Assembly (NCBI RefSeq): GCF_963667735.1
Contig: NZ_OY763919.1
Coordinates: 1,861,539-1,925,538 of the forward strand
Direction of reading: 5' to 3'
Length of the DNA: 64,000 nt
Source of the DNA: an uncultured Methanoregula sp.
GTDB lineage: Archaea > Halobacteriota > Methanomicrobia > Methanomicrobiales > Methanospirillaceae
Positions 17,317-26,056 of the stretch are shown here, one piece after another (positions within the stretch are counted from its first letter, which is position 1; every line of letters begins with the position of its first letter). A model generated the notes under the pieces. That model worked only from the letters and a program-made list of their open reading frames with translations, was not told where the DNA came from and ran no database searches. The position numbers and the translations under genes are program-made.

Positions 17317-17967
17317 ATGAAGATAGGTATTGTCGGGGGCACGGGAGATATCGGCGAAGGGATCGCAATGCGCCTCTCACCGGTATTTGATGTTGTTGTA
17401 GGTTCCAGGGAAAAAGAGAAGGCTGAAGCGACCTGCACTCTTGGCAAAGACACCCTCAAAAAACGGGGATTGGACTGTTCATTGACCGGTGTCTCCAACC
17501 AGCAGGCGATTGACGCGGCGGAGGTAGTAATTCTGGCTATCCCCTTCAAACATCTAGTGGGAACTCTTGAGACTCTCCACGGTTTTGAAGATAAGATCGT
17601 GATCAGTCCTGTAAACCCTATGGAAAAACATGATTTCTTCACCTGCGTCCCGCCACAGGAAGGCTCCGCAGCCCTTCTCATCAAGAAAATGATCTCTCCT
17701 GAAGCAAAGATCTGTACCGCTTTCAATGCCATCGCCGCCAACCGGTGGAAAGCACTGGATGAAGAGCTCACCTACTCTGTCCCGGTCTGCGGTGACGATG
17801 CGGGAGCAAAGCACACCGTAATGGATATTGTTAACCGGATCTCTCATCTGACCGCCTTTGATGCAGGTCCTCTGGCTGCATCAGGAATGGTCGAGTCACT
17901 GACCCCGCTCCTTCTCAACATTGCCCGGTACAATAAAATCAAGGATGTTGGAATCCAGTTCCATTGA
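17317..17967 (+). CDS. fno: F420H2:NADP oxidoreductase
   Basis: 216 residues. N-terminal Rossmann motif GIVGGTGDIGEGIAMRL at 4-20 binds NADP, with GSREKEKA following as the phosphate-binding loop. CTAFNAIAANRW and GPLAASGMVESLTP match the F420-binding half of the family (NpdG/Fno). It transfers hydride between reduced F420 and NADP+, giving NADPH for biosynthesis. Adjacent to thioredoxin. Confidence 0.95.
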   Translation: MKIGIVGGTGDIGEGIAMRLSPVFDVVVGSREKEKAEATCTLGKDTLKKRGLDCSLTGVSNQQAIDAAEVVILAIPFKHLVGTLETLHGFEDKIVISPVNPMEKHDFFTCVPPQEGSAALLIKKMISPEAKICTAFNAIAANRWKALDEELTYSVPVCGDDAGAKHTVMDIVNRISHLTAFDAGPLAASGMVESLTPLLLNIARYNKIKDVGIQFH

Positions 17968-18070
17968 GAATCGGTAAGTCTGCCAAGGAATATGCGACAG
18001 AGTTGATGAGCGGAATACAGTAAATCCCTGTTGTTACTGAAAACGTTGCTATCGTTAAGCCTTGATTTAC

Positions 18071-18079
18071 GATATAAAA
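18071..18079 (+). promoter_or_regulatory. TATA box upstream of class II aldolase
   Basis: GATATAAAA lies 50 bp before the ATG at 18129, giving an expected transcription start near 18100. Confidence 0.5.
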
Positions 18080-18128
18080 CCGGGCAGGAAAAATCATCTG
18101 GATCTTGGAAGAAAAGAGGGTGTGTGGC

Positions 18129-18662
18129 ATGTATTCAGCAGAATTTGAGCGGATTGGAAAGCGGCTTTTTGCCGAACACCTTGTTGGAGGGAATTTCGGA
18201 AATATCAGTGTCCGGGCCGATGACGGATTCCTGATCAAGCGGACCGGCGTATATCTTGATGTTGCCGGAGAACCGGTGTTTGTTCCTTTTTTCGGGGACG
18301 CTCCCCGGGAAGCTTCCAGCGAATACCGGGTTCACCGCGAGGTATATAACAAAACGTCTTATCATGCAATTGTCCACGCTCACCCCCCGACGGCGATTGC
18401 AGCTTCGCTCATGCTTGACCGGATAGTTCCTGAAGACAGTGAAGGCCAGATGCTCTGTCCACTCATTCAGGTTGTAACCGGTGCTCCCGGCTCGCAGGAG
18501 ATTGCGGATAATGTGGCTTCTGCCCTTATTCATTCCAGGTTGGTCATGGTACGCGGGCATGGGAGTTTTGCTGCCGGCAAAACCCTGGATGAAGCCTATC
18601 TCTACACTTCCTTAGCCGAACACTCGTGCAGGGTAATTGCGCAAAAAAAAGGCTTTAGTTGA
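18129..18662 (+). CDS. Class II aldolase/adducin family protein
   Basis: 177 residues from ATG 18129; a TTG at 18105 is also in frame but lies too close to the TATA box. The motif GGNFGNISVRADDGFLIKRTG binds phosphate, HAHPPTA supplies zinc histidines, and VRGHGSFAAGKTLDEAY supplies a third histidine. The zinc-dependent aldolase fold is therefore intact. Closest relatives known to me are L-fuculose-phosphate aldolases; in methanogens the true substrate is not settled. Stands alone. Confidence 0.88.
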   Translation: MYSAEFERIGKRLFAEHLVGGNFGNISVRADDGFLIKRTGVYLDVAGEPVFVPFFGDAPREASSEYRVHREVYNKTSYHAIVHAHPPTAIAASLMLDRIVPEDSEGQMLCPLIQVVTGAPGSQEIADNVASALIHSRLVMVRGHGSFAAGKTLDEAYLYTSLAEHSCRVIAQKKGFS

Positions 18663-18667
18663 TTCAG

Positions 18668-18690
18668 TCTTTTTTGTTTTTTTTCTTTTC
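18668..18690 (+). terminator. T-rich terminator after aldolase
   Basis: A 23-base stretch dominated by T-runs follows the stop codon and precedes the convergent glycosyltransferase gene. Confidence 0.4.
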
Positions 18691-18741
18691 CTATCGGTAT
18701 CTTTCAGATCCGTTGTCTAAAAATATTGCCGGTAGAAAAAA

Positions 18742-19665
18742 TTACTTGGGTGGTTTTGGCGGCTGTTGTAACTGAATCTCCCGTATGATCTCACGGTGGA
18801 AGACCAGCAGCATGTCGCTGATCATGCCGAACATGAAGATCTCAATACCCACAACAATGAGGAGAACCGTAAGAATTGTCAGTGGTATGTGCTCAACATG
18901 ATTGAGCCATTCGAGCAGGACGTACAGACCTACCAGCACACCAAGAAGTGTGGTAAACAATCCCATCATGCCAAAATAGAACATGGGATTGTTGACCCTG
19001 GCAAGCCGGTAGATAGTACTTACTATCTTGATCCCGTCATGGAACGGGGAGAGTTTTGTAGCAGTACCCGGGCGTCGAAGATACCGGATCGGTACAACCA
19101 TGACCCTTTGGCCATTCCGGACCGACTCCACGGAGATCTCAGTCTCGATCTCGAATCCTTTTTCCGTGAGATGCATCTGGTGGATGGCAAGTTTCGTGAA
19201 GGCTCTGTACCCCGAGAGAATGTCATGCAGATCCCTGCTGTGCGCCACCTTGAAAAGCAGGTTCAGCATGTGATTCCCGAAGAGATTTAACCGGGAGAAT
19301 GATCCCTCTTCGGCATTGATGAGGCGGTCGCCAATTACCTGATCAAATCCCAAAAATAACGGGGTGAGCATCTTCTCGGCATCTTTGGCAGAATAGGTTC
19401 CATCCCCGTCGAGCATCAGGATGTACTGCTCCTCGATGACTTCAAATGCTTCAATTATCGCATTTCCTTTACCTTTTCCGGACTGGGTTCGGACATTTGC
19501 CCCGGCCTCCCGGGCGTTTTTTACCGTGTTATCTGTACTTTTCCCGTCAATAACAAGGATATGATTATACCCCAGGCTTTTGAACTCCCGGACAACGCCC
19601 CCAATTGTCGGTCCCTCATTCAGGGTGGGAATTAAAATACATACCTCGTCTTTGTTGAATTTCAT
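18742..19665 (-). CDS. Family 2 glycosyltransferase, AglJ-like (dolichol-phosphate-linked)
   Basis: 307 residues. The GT-A domain begins ILIPTLNEGPTIGGVVREF, contains LVIDGKSTDNT and the metal-binding MLDGDGTYSA, and ends near residue 220. It is followed by two membrane spans (about 228-250 and 262-285) and a Pro-rich tail. This layout matches the archaeal AglJ/Dpm1-like enzymes that attach the first sugar of N-glycans to dolichol phosphate at the cytoplasmic face. Other agl genes are not adjacent. Substrate assignment is inference. Confidence 0.85.
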   Translation of the reverse strand: MKFNKDEVCILIPTLNEGPTIGGVVREFKSLGYNHILVIDGKSTDNTVKNAREAGANVRTQSGKGKGNAIIEAFEVIEEQYILMLDGDGTYSAKDAEKMLTPLFLGFDQVIGDRLINAEEGSFSRLNLFGNHMLNLLFKVAHSRDLHDILSGYRAFTKLAIHQMHLTEKGFEIETEISVESVRNGQRVMVVPIRYLRRPGTATKLSPFHDGIKIVSTIYRLARVNNPMFYFGMMGLFTTLLGVLVGLYVLLEWLNHVEHIPLTILTVLLIVVGIEIFMFGMISDMLLVFHREIIREIQLQQPPKPPK

Positions 19666-19703
19666 TGGTATAGTATTTTTAATCGGTTGTCATAAGTGCT
19701 TCT

Positions 19704-20255
19704 ATGCATATTCCCAAGAAAGGGCTGCGGGCATTGGGCATTGCAGAAAGCTATACCGGCCGTAACCGCTCGAATCTTGCAGGAATTGTGATGCGAAAGG
19801 ATCTCAGAATCGACGGTTTTTCGTTCGGACAGCCAACCGTTGGGGGTATGGATGGCACGGATGTCGTTCTTCAGATGGTTCGGGATCTGGACCGGTCCGA
19901 TCTCAATATCATCCTTCTTTCCGGCTGTGCTATCGCATGGTTCAATATTCTCGATCCGGCTCGTATTCTGGAAAAGACCGAAATACCGGTTATCTGTGTT
20001 ACCTATGAGGAGTCAGCAGGTCTCCTTGATGACATACGATATCATTTTCCCGGTGATGAGCAACGGATAGATGCGTACCTGCGGCTGGGGGAACGAAACC
20101 CGGTTGAACTGACGTGCGGAAATGTATGTTTTATCCGATCCTGGGGGATCGACAGCGATGATGCGGCCCGGTTATGCAGAGATTTTACTCTGGAAGGAAA
20201 AATACCAGAACCCCTTCGTGTCGCGCGCCTTTGTGCCCGTCATCTGCCCCACTGA
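19704..20255 (+). CDS. DUF99 protein (endonuclease V-like fold)
   Basis: 183 residues. RALGIAESYTG near the N-terminus, GGMDGTDVVLQM, LLSGCAIAWFNILDP and the PVICVTYEE segment fit the DUF99 family. Members have an RNase-H-like fold related to endonuclease V; a nucleic-acid or modified-base function has been suggested, but I cannot confirm one. It is divergent from the glycosyltransferase, with 38 bp between starts, so the two promoters must overlap. Confidence 0.85.
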   Translation: MHIPKKGLRALGIAESYTGRNRSNLAGIVMRKDLRIDGFSFGQPTVGGMDGTDVVLQMVRDLDRSDLNIILLSGCAIAWFNILDPARILEKTEIPVICVTYEESAGLLDDIRYHFPGDEQRIDAYLRLGERNPVELTCGNVCFIRSWGIDSDDAARLCRDFTLEGKIPEPLRVARLCARHLPH

Positions 20256-20351
20256 TTACGGAGACGTCCCATTGCCCGGAAAGAAGCATTCTTATGAATT
20301 AACTGGTTATTAAAATGTGTAAATTACCCGAATTGCGGAGTTGAAGGTACC

Positions 20352-20543
20352 ATGTCACAAGTTGTAAATATGTCCCGTTGGGTCTGTCTCGAATGTCATT
20401 ACATCTATGATCCGGTAAAAGGCGATCCCAAAAATGGAATTCCGGCCGGGACCCCCTGGGAAGTCGTCCCGGATACCTGGCGCTGCCCTGAGTGCAAAAT
20501 CCTTAAAGTGAAAAAGGGTGTTTTCAAGCGCCTTGATGATTAA
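20352..20543 (+). CDS. Rubredoxin
   Basis: 63 residues. Two CxxC motifs ([10 protein letters not shown] and CPECK) supply the four cysteines for one iron. The GVPPGTPWEDLPD-like segment appears here as [15 protein letters not shown]. The spacing is standard. The N-terminus may start at the second Met (20370). Small cytoplasmic electron carrier, usually serving oxidative-stress reductases; no partner is adjacent. Confidence 0.92.
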   Translation: MSQVVNMSRWVCLECHYIYDPVKGDPKNGIPAGTPWEVVPDTWRCPECKILKVKKGVFKRLDD

Positions 20544-20557
20544 CTATTTTTTCCATC

Positions 20558-21073
20558 TCACGCTTTTATCGTATGGCTTGAGATCACTTTTTTTATTGTA
20601 TTGTCATATACCTCGAATGTCACCAGATCCCCTGGTTGAAAGGTCCTGTCTTCGTAATCGATTGCGATCTTTGCATTGGCATACCATGTATCCCCTTTTG
20701 CCCCACTCATATACTGGACGTTATAATGATGGGAATGGGCAATGAAATCCCCCCCGTTCAGTGTTGACATATCGCAATTCAGCAGTATCCCGTTTCTGTA
20801 CGTTTTGGCAGAGAGAGATTCGCTTTTAAAATCCTTTGTTGCCGTATTCATGACAACCATATAACTGTCCAGGTTATATTTTCCATTCTCGTCTTCATGC
20901 CTGATTTTTATAATTTTAAAAATTGCCGGGATGCTCTGATCCTTCTCCAGATTAATAGCCGGCATCTGGCATAAGAGAAGAACAAGTATTGCAAGAATAA
21001 CGGTAATAGCAAGTAGCAAAATGATTCCCAGTGCTACGGATGCAGCCGAATCAGAATGCAGATAGGATCTCAC
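20558..21073 (-). CDS. Archaeal type IV pilin-like protein
   Basis: 171 residues from GTG 21073. The N-terminus has a short charged leader followed by one long hydrophobic helix (SVALGIILLLAITVILAILVLLL), the layout of archaeal type IV pilins/DUF1628 proteins processed by EppA/PibD-like peptidases. The remaining 130 residues are a beta-rich surface domain with FQPGDLVTFEVYDN, common in these proteins. Convergent with rubredoxin. It may be a pilus subunit or a membrane-anchored surface protein. No pilus assembly genes are near. Confidence 0.8.
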   Translation of the reverse strand: MRSYLHSDSAASVALGIILLLAITVILAILVLLLCQMPAINLEKDQSIPAIFKIIKIRHEDENGKYNLDSYMVVMNTATKDFKSESLSAKTYRNGILLNCDMSTLNGGDFIAHSHHYNVQYMSGAKGDTWYANAKIAIDYEDRTFQPGDLVTFEVYDNTIKKVISSHTIKA

Positions 21074-21189
21074 GACTTTATATTTTATTTAAACATTTAT
21101 ATTTTTTATTAATTAGTTGTTTTAATTTATTTTATGACTCATATTTTGTATAATATCTCCTTTCATTTACGGCAGCATTTCACCTTCTG

Positions 21190-21198
21190 GTATAAATA
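21190..21198 (+). promoter_or_regulatory. TATA box upstream of TPR gene
   Basis: GTATAAATA lies about 55 bp before the ATG at 21252, within a strongly AT-rich region shared with the divergent pilin gene. Confidence 0.5.
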
Positions 21199-21251
21199 CG
21201 ACATGGACATACTAGTTTAAAAGGAATCTGGATATCCAAGGAATACATCGT

Positions 21252-22217
21252 ATGGCATCAGTCCCCCCCGCATCGGATACATTGCATACCCGTAAGACTG
21301 CAAGGGATCTGTATCTGGAAGGGACTGCTCTCGGGAGGGAGGGGCTTCATGAAGAAGCTCTCACTTCTTTTTCACTGGCTCTTGCCCTGGATCCAAATCT
21401 TCCCCTGGCCTGGGTGGGCAGGGGATTTGCTCTCGGAAAACTCGGCAGGTTTGAAGAAGAGATTGCCTGCTGCGACAAAGCACTTGAACTCGATCCGCAC
21501 TGCATAGAAGCCTGGAACGCCCGGGGATTTGCATGCGGGATGCTCGACCGGTTTGAAGACAAAGCTGAATGCTGCCGTAAGGCGCTGCAGCTCGATCCTG
21601 AAAATGCAACCGCCTGGAACAATAAAGGCGTCGCGCTGGGGATGCTCGGAAGATACGAAGCCGAGATTCGCTGTACCGAGCGCGCACTCGAGATCCGTCC
21701 CCGCTATCTCTCCGCCTGGGTGAACAAGGGATATGCGTACGGCAAACTGAAGAAATATGAGGATGAGATTGCCTGTTATGATCGCGCCCTCAAGATCTAT
21801 CCATTCTACCAGTCCGCTCTTGCAAAAAAAGGAGCCGCGTTGATAAATCTGAAACTTTATGAAGAGGCACACGATCTGTTGGAACGGGCTGTCGCCCTCT
21901 CTCCGGACGATGCAAAATCCCTGTACCGGGACGGGCTTGCCCTGAGCATGCTCGGCAGGCATACTGATGCCGTGAGCGCTCTTGAAAAATCCCTTGCCCT
22001 GGATTCAAACAATGCGGATGCCTGGGTTGTCATGAGTAATTCGTGTTTCATGCTGGGGAGGCTTGAAGAGTCGGCGCGGGCGTTTGACAAAGCGTATTAC
22101 ATTGATGCAAAGGATGTCCGGATTCATATTGTCAAAGGTATGTCTCTCTTCAAGTCAGGAAAATTCGATGATGCGCTCCACTGTTTTTCTGATATATTTG
22201 GTATCCTTCTTCGGTGA
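21252..22217 (+). CDS. Tetratricopeptide repeat protein
   Basis: 321 residues, almost entirely about eight TPR units of 34 residues. Each has the W-x-GxA...E-x-CxxxALxLDP pattern, for example AWVGRGFALGKLGRFEEEIA and AWNARGFACGMLDRFEDKAE. No signal peptide or membrane span, so a soluble protein-protein scaffold. The partner is unknown. Only 60 bp separate it from the downstream PurM-like gene, so they may be co-transcribed. Confidence 0.9.
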   Translation: MASVPPASDTLHTRKTARDLYLEGTALGREGLHEEALTSFSLALALDPNLPLAWVGRGFALGKLGRFEEEIACCDKALELDPHCIEAWNARGFACGMLDRFEDKAECCRKALQLDPENATAWNNKGVALGMLGRYEAEIRCTERALEIRPRYLSAWVNKGYAYGKLKKYEDEIACYDRALKIYPFYQSALAKKGAALINLKLYEEAHDLLERAVALSPDDAKSLYRDGLALSMLGRHTDAVSALEKSLALDSNNADAWVVMSNSCFMLGRLEESARAFDKAYYIDAKDVRIHIVKGMSLFKSGKFDDALHCFSDIFGILLR

Positions 22218-22277
22218 AAACTGCCATCCGTCACCGTATCCCTTCCTTTTTTATTCCTATTTCACGTACAGAATGGT

Positions 22278-23618
22278 ATGGATGTTGAGGAGTTTGTCCG
22301 AAGGAGACTTGCACAAGGTGAAGAAGAGTATACGATACAAAAGAGTCTCACCGATCATATCATCCGGATAAAAAAGACAAATTCCTCCTATGCCTCGGCA
22401 TTTGCACAGGCAGTTATCCAGGAAGTGAAGAACAGCCGGGGATTATTCGGAGATTTTTTCACCTATGAACCAGCAGGTGTCAAAATGGGGGAATTCGGCG
22501 TGGGATCGCGGGGGAAAGGGGACTTTTTTGCGCACCGGCAGATTGCCCGCATTATCGGCAAGACTTCTGCCTCGGTGGGTGTAGATGAGATGGATGATGC
22601 CGGGGTTGTTTCTGCCGGTGGAAAGTACACCGTTTGTACCGTGGATGGTATGCATTCGCGCCTTTCGGACTTCCCGTTTCTTGCAGGATTCCATGTAACC
22701 CGCGCAACGCTCCGGGACACGTACGTGATGGGTGCAAAACCCGTTATGCTCTTTTCAGATATCCACGTGGCTGACGATGGAGACGTTGCGAAAATTTTTG
22801 ATTATACTGCTGGCATAACCACGGTAGGCGAAGCAATGAACGTTCCTCTGGTGACCGGTTCTACCCTGCGGATCGGGGGGGACATGGTGCTTGGCAGCCG
22901 TCTCACGGGATGTGTGGGAGCTGTCGGCATTGCCGATCACCTGACCGCCCGAAAATCGACCGCCCCGGGGGATGTGTTCCTTATGACCGAAGGTGCCGGA
23001 GGGGGAACCATTGCAACTGCAGCAATTTACTCGGGATTCCCCGAAGTTGTTGAACAGACCATCAATCTCAATTTCCTCACTGCCTGCGAGACTCTCATGA
23101 AGAGCGATGTCTTCTATCGTATCCATGCCATGACCGATGTGACCAATGGCGGGCTCCGGGGAGATGCGTTCGAGATGGCTGAAACCGCAGGATGCCGGAT
23201 CGTGATCGATGAACCGGCAACCGCGGATCTCGTGGAGCCGCATGTCCGTGAGATGCTTGAGAAACTCCAGATCGATTATCTCGGTGTCTCCCTCGATGCC
23301 CTGCTCATTGTTGCCCCGGCTGAATCAGCGGAAGAGATATGCCGGGTCATAAAAACTGCCGGTGTGAATATCAAAAAGATTGGGTACGCCGAGGCCGGTA
23401 AACCGGAGTCGGTTCTTATCGTGGATGGCAAAGAGCAGGATTTTGCCCCGCGGTTCCGGGAATCGGCATATACCCCGGTGAAAAAAGTGGCAGATACCGA
23501 CGTCCGGAATTTCGATGAGATGAAAGAGAACGTGCTGCGGGCTTCTGAAGCAGCGATTCAGAAAAAACAACGCGTACTCGCAGACTTAATGAAGAAACAA
23601 AAAGGCAGTGGCAGTTAG
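22278..23618 (+). CDS. AIR synthase-related (PurM/HypE-like) ATP-binding protein
   Basis: 446 residues. Residues 1-90 are helical. The rest has the PurM fold: a DDAGVV(S) metal/phosphate motif near 112, then GVHVTRATLRDTYVMGAKP-like FHVTRATLRDTYVMGAKPV, and TDVTNGGLRGDAFEMAE in the C-terminal half, as in SelD, ThiL and HypE. It probably uses ATP to activate a carboxylate or phosphate group. It is longer than those enzymes because of the N-terminal helical domain. I know the class as 'AIR synthase-related' in methanogens, without an assigned reaction. Confidence 0.8.
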   Translation: MDVEEFVRRRLAQGEEEYTIQKSLTDHIIRIKKTNSSYASAFAQAVIQEVKNSRGLFGDFFTYEPAGVKMGEFGVGSRGKGDFFAHRQIARIIGKTSASVGVDEMDDAGVVSAGGKYTVCTVDGMHSRLSDFPFLAGFHVTRATLRDTYVMGAKPVMLFSDIHVADDGDVAKIFDYTAGITTVGEAMNVPLVTGSTLRIGGDMVLGSRLTGCVGAVGIADHLTARKSTAPGDVFLMTEGAGGGTIATAAIYSGFPEVVEQTINLNFLTACETLMKSDVFYRIHAMTDVTNGGLRGDAFEMAETAGCRIVIDEPATADLVEPHVREMLEKLQIDYLGVSLDALLIVAPAESAEEICRVIKTAGVNIKKIGYAEAGKPESVLIVDGKEQDFAPRFRESAYTPVKKVADTDVRNFDEMKENVLRASEAAIQKKQRVLADLMKKQKGSGS

Positions 23619-24346
23619 TCTGCAGGCTTTTGTGCGCTGACAAAAATATTATACGCCAGCTGGGGGATGCGTTTCTCGACAAAAGGCTCCACCTTTTTTG
23701 CCAGCTGGAAGACCGGATCGATCATATCTATGTGGGCAAACGAACACCATTTTGTGGAGACATCACAGAATCCGGCATTTTCAAACAGATTGTTCATCTC
23801 GTTCTCGTCAAAGTAATGCTCCCCGAAATTTTTCATCAGGATATGGTTGATGTTCATTTTTTCACTGAGATAGTAGAGTGCCGGTATCCCTTTGGTGATA
23901 AGTTTTTTTCCCAGTGTGCAGATGGCAACGGATCCCCCTGGCTGCAGTACCCTATAGACTTCGCTTAACATCTTCTGCGGATCTTTTACATAACTGAACA
24001 CGAGAAGGCTTGAGACTGCATCAAACGAGTTGTCGCAGAAAGGGAGGGTATCTCCTGATGCAAGTGTGAATTCGGTGCAGGTACAGCGCTTTCTTGCCTG
24101 GATCAGCATCTTCCTGCTGATATCAAGACCTACTGCACTACCGCCGTTTTGTGTATATTTCTCGATAAAAAGGCCGGTCCCGCACCCGATATCCAGGAGT
24201 TTTCCCTTTTTTGGCAGGGCATGGATCATATAATTGCTGATATGGTTGTGATAGTTCCTTCCCCGGTATTGATCATAATAATCATCATACGTATCAGCAA
24301 CGGTATCGTAATGCTCCTGGATCTTGTCCTGTTTTACGGAACTCAC
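23615..24346 (-). CDS. Class I SAM-dependent methyltransferase
   Basis: 243 residues from GTG 24346, which overlaps the stop of the upstream RFC-like gene. SAM motif I is LLDIGCGTGLFIEKY, followed by VGLDISRKML (motif II) and FDAVSSLLVFSYV (motif IV). The LSEVYRVLQPGGSVAI segment is typical of small-molecule methyltransferases such as UbiE-like enzymes. Substrate unknown. It is the last gene of the long leftward cluster and converges with the PurM-like gene, overlapping it by 4 bp. Confidence 0.88.
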   Translation of the reverse strand: MSSVKQDKIQEHYDTVADTYDDYYDQYRGRNYHNHISNYMIHALPKKGKLLDIGCGTGLFIEKYTQNGGSAVGLDISRKMLIQARKRCTCTEFTLASGDTLPFCDNSFDAVSSLLVFSYVKDPQKMLSEVYRVLQPGGSVAICTLGKKLITKGIPALYYLSEKMNINHILMKNFGEHYFDENEMNNLFENAGFCDVSTKWCSFAHIDMIDPVFQLAKKVEPFVEKRIPQLAYNIFVSAQKPAD

Positions 24347-25338
24347 GGGAATTGCTCCTGTATGCCGGTTGTAAAGGCAGATACCTGAATGAACTCATTG
24401 TTTGCATGCAGCGTGCGGTATTCCGCATCGGCAAGGCTGATGACAAGTTCTGGCAGATTGTATTCCCGCTTTATTGTATTCCGGATCTCACTATAGACTT
24501 CGGCTCCCGAAAGACCGTAATCAATCATGAGCGACTCAAGCCTCCGGATTGCACCTTTTGCATCTCCGGCCTTGAGGGTGGCAATCGCAGAATCCGTAAT
24601 GGTTGCTGTCTCGGTCTGGGCGATCAAAAAGAGATCGCTGCAGCGTCCGGTCTGGAGTGCTACCTGGAAGAGCAAAATTGCCCTGCGAAGATCTCCCTTC
24701 GCTGTTTCAGCAATCAGTTCCATCTCATCATCGGAACACGGGTGGAGGTCCGGTGCCTGAAGATCCTTGATTGAACGAAGCTTCCGGAGTACCAGATCCT
24801 GACTGAGCGGGGCAAAGAACAGCGGGAGGCAGCGGGAGGTAATTGCAGGAATGAGTGCACTCTGGTTCGTTGTTGTGAAAATAAACCGGCACGTACTGCT
24901 GGTACGCTCCATGATCCTCCTCAGTGCCTGCTGAGCGTCCCTGCTCAGGGTATGGGCATCCTCAAAAACCATGAGTTTGAATTCGGCATCAAGGGGGCGC
25001 ATGGAGGCATACCATTTGATGACATATTTGAAATTGGTGATGAGTGACTGGCTTTTCTGGTACAGGTGAGAGAACCGGTCATCCTGTTCGAGGAATGCTT
25101 TTCCCTGCAAAAAAACATCCGCGGTCGGAAAGACCGAAGTGTTCTGTTCCCAGTCCTCCCCGTAAATCGCTTTGGCGAAGCATTCTGTGGCAACGCTTTT
25201 ACCGGTCCCGTGCGGTCCGGTGAGGATGAGATGAGGGACGGTCCTGGCTGCAGCAAACCGGGAAAGATGCTGCAGAACCTGATCCTGGCCCATTATCTGA
25301 TCCAGGGATTCCGGTCGGAACTGTTCAGTCCAGAGCAT
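24343..25338 (-). CDS. Second RFC small-subunit-like AAA+ ATPase (divergent)
   Basis: 331 residues. RFC layout is clear: WTEQFRPESLDQIMGQ, Walker A GPHGTGKSVATEC, sensor 1 FIFTTTNQS, the clamp-loader SRC motif in ITSRCLP, and a C-terminal collar domain. Walker B reads LMVFEDAHTLS, so the acidic pair is ED rather than the usual DE. It is shorter in identity to the canonical RfcS at 33686. Some methanogens have two small subunits with RfcL; this is likely the second. It may supply an arginine finger while hydrolysing poorly, which is inference. Overlaps both neighbours. Confidence 0.85.
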   Translation of the reverse strand: MLWTEQFRPESLDQIMGQDQVLQHLSRFAAARTVPHLILTGPHGTGKSVATECFAKAIYGEDWEQNTSVFPTADVFLQGKAFLEQDDRFSHLYQKSQSLITNFKYVIKWYASMRPLDAEFKLMVFEDAHTLSRDAQQALRRIMERTSSTCRFIFTTTNQSALIPAITSRCLPLFFAPLSQDLVLRKLRSIKDLQAPDLHPCSDDEMELIAETAKGDLRRAILLFQVALQTGRCSDLFLIAQTETATITDSAIATLKAGDAKGAIRRLESLMIDYGLSGAEVYSEIRNTIKREYNLPELVISLADAEYRTLHANNEFIQVSAFTTGIQEQFP

Positions 25339-26056
25339 GGGTAAGCCTCACGGTCATTTCACGTATTGCTTCAGACAAAAGATAATGATTGTTCAGGGAA
25401 CTGATAATGGCGGGGCAGTCCTCGCGTGCAAGGCTGTGGCATGCCTGGGAAATTTCTGGAAGTGCTCGCGTGAGTTCGTCGACAATCGTGAGGGTTGCTT
25501 TTCGGGCCGTTCTTGAAAGGGGATTGAGATCGATTGCGATTACCGTCTTGCCCATGGTGACCAGTGCCTCGCAGCGATCCCCGTCTTCGAGCGGTATGAG
25601 AATGACGTCTGCGGCATACATTCCCTCGCGCCGGCACCATGCCCGGTCATGATCGAGAGGGAGGAGACGTTCGGCAACCCCCGTGGAGACCTCGGCACCT
25701 GCCGATCGCAGGAGGTCTTCTATCTGCTGCACCCGTTCTTCGGTCCGGTGGAAGAGGTTGACTTCCACGCGCGCACCACAGGCCTTCTGGAGTGCAGCAA
25801 TCTCTGTTGCTGCAAGAGCTGCCGTGTTGCCGTTTACTGATATCACCGGGTGGCGGGCCGAGAGAAGCAATGCGGCAGCGGTCTTTTCGGCAAGCCGGGC
25901 ACTGTCGGTCGTTCTCTCCCCGATAAGATAGTCAAATGCTTCACCTCTCCCGTGAGCCGTGAGGCCTTCCCAGGAAACAATACCGGTTTTTGCACAACCT
26001 GCAAGCCGCTCGCGGGTGACGAGTGAACGGTAGCGGGGATGACTGGAGGGAATCAT
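25325..26056 (-). CDS. 4-phosphopantoate--beta-alanine ligase (phosphopantothenate synthetase)
   Basis: 243 residues. It matches the archaeal family (formerly DUF137): start IPSSHPRYRSLVTRERLAGCAKTGIV, then LIGERTTDSA, VSVNGNTAALA-like ISVNGNTAALAA, and a Rossmann-like end with TVIAIDLNPLSRTAR. It joins 4-phosphopantoate and beta-alanine with ATP, in the archaeal CoA pathway. Its start overlaps the pantoate-kinase stop (ATGA, 26053-26056), and its stop region overlaps the RFC-like gene by 14 bp. Confidence 0.92.
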   Translation of the reverse strand: MIPSSHPRYRSLVTRERLAGCAKTGIVSWEGLTAHGRGEAFDYLIGERTTDSARLAEKTAAALLLSARHPVISVNGNTAALAATEIAALQKACGARVEVNLFHRTEERVQQIEDLLRSAGAEVSTGVAERLLPLDHDRAWCRREGMYAADVILIPLEDGDRCEALVTMGKTVIAIDLNPLSRTARKATLTIVDELTRALPEISQACHSLAREDCPAIISSLNNHYLLSEAIREMTVRLTHALD

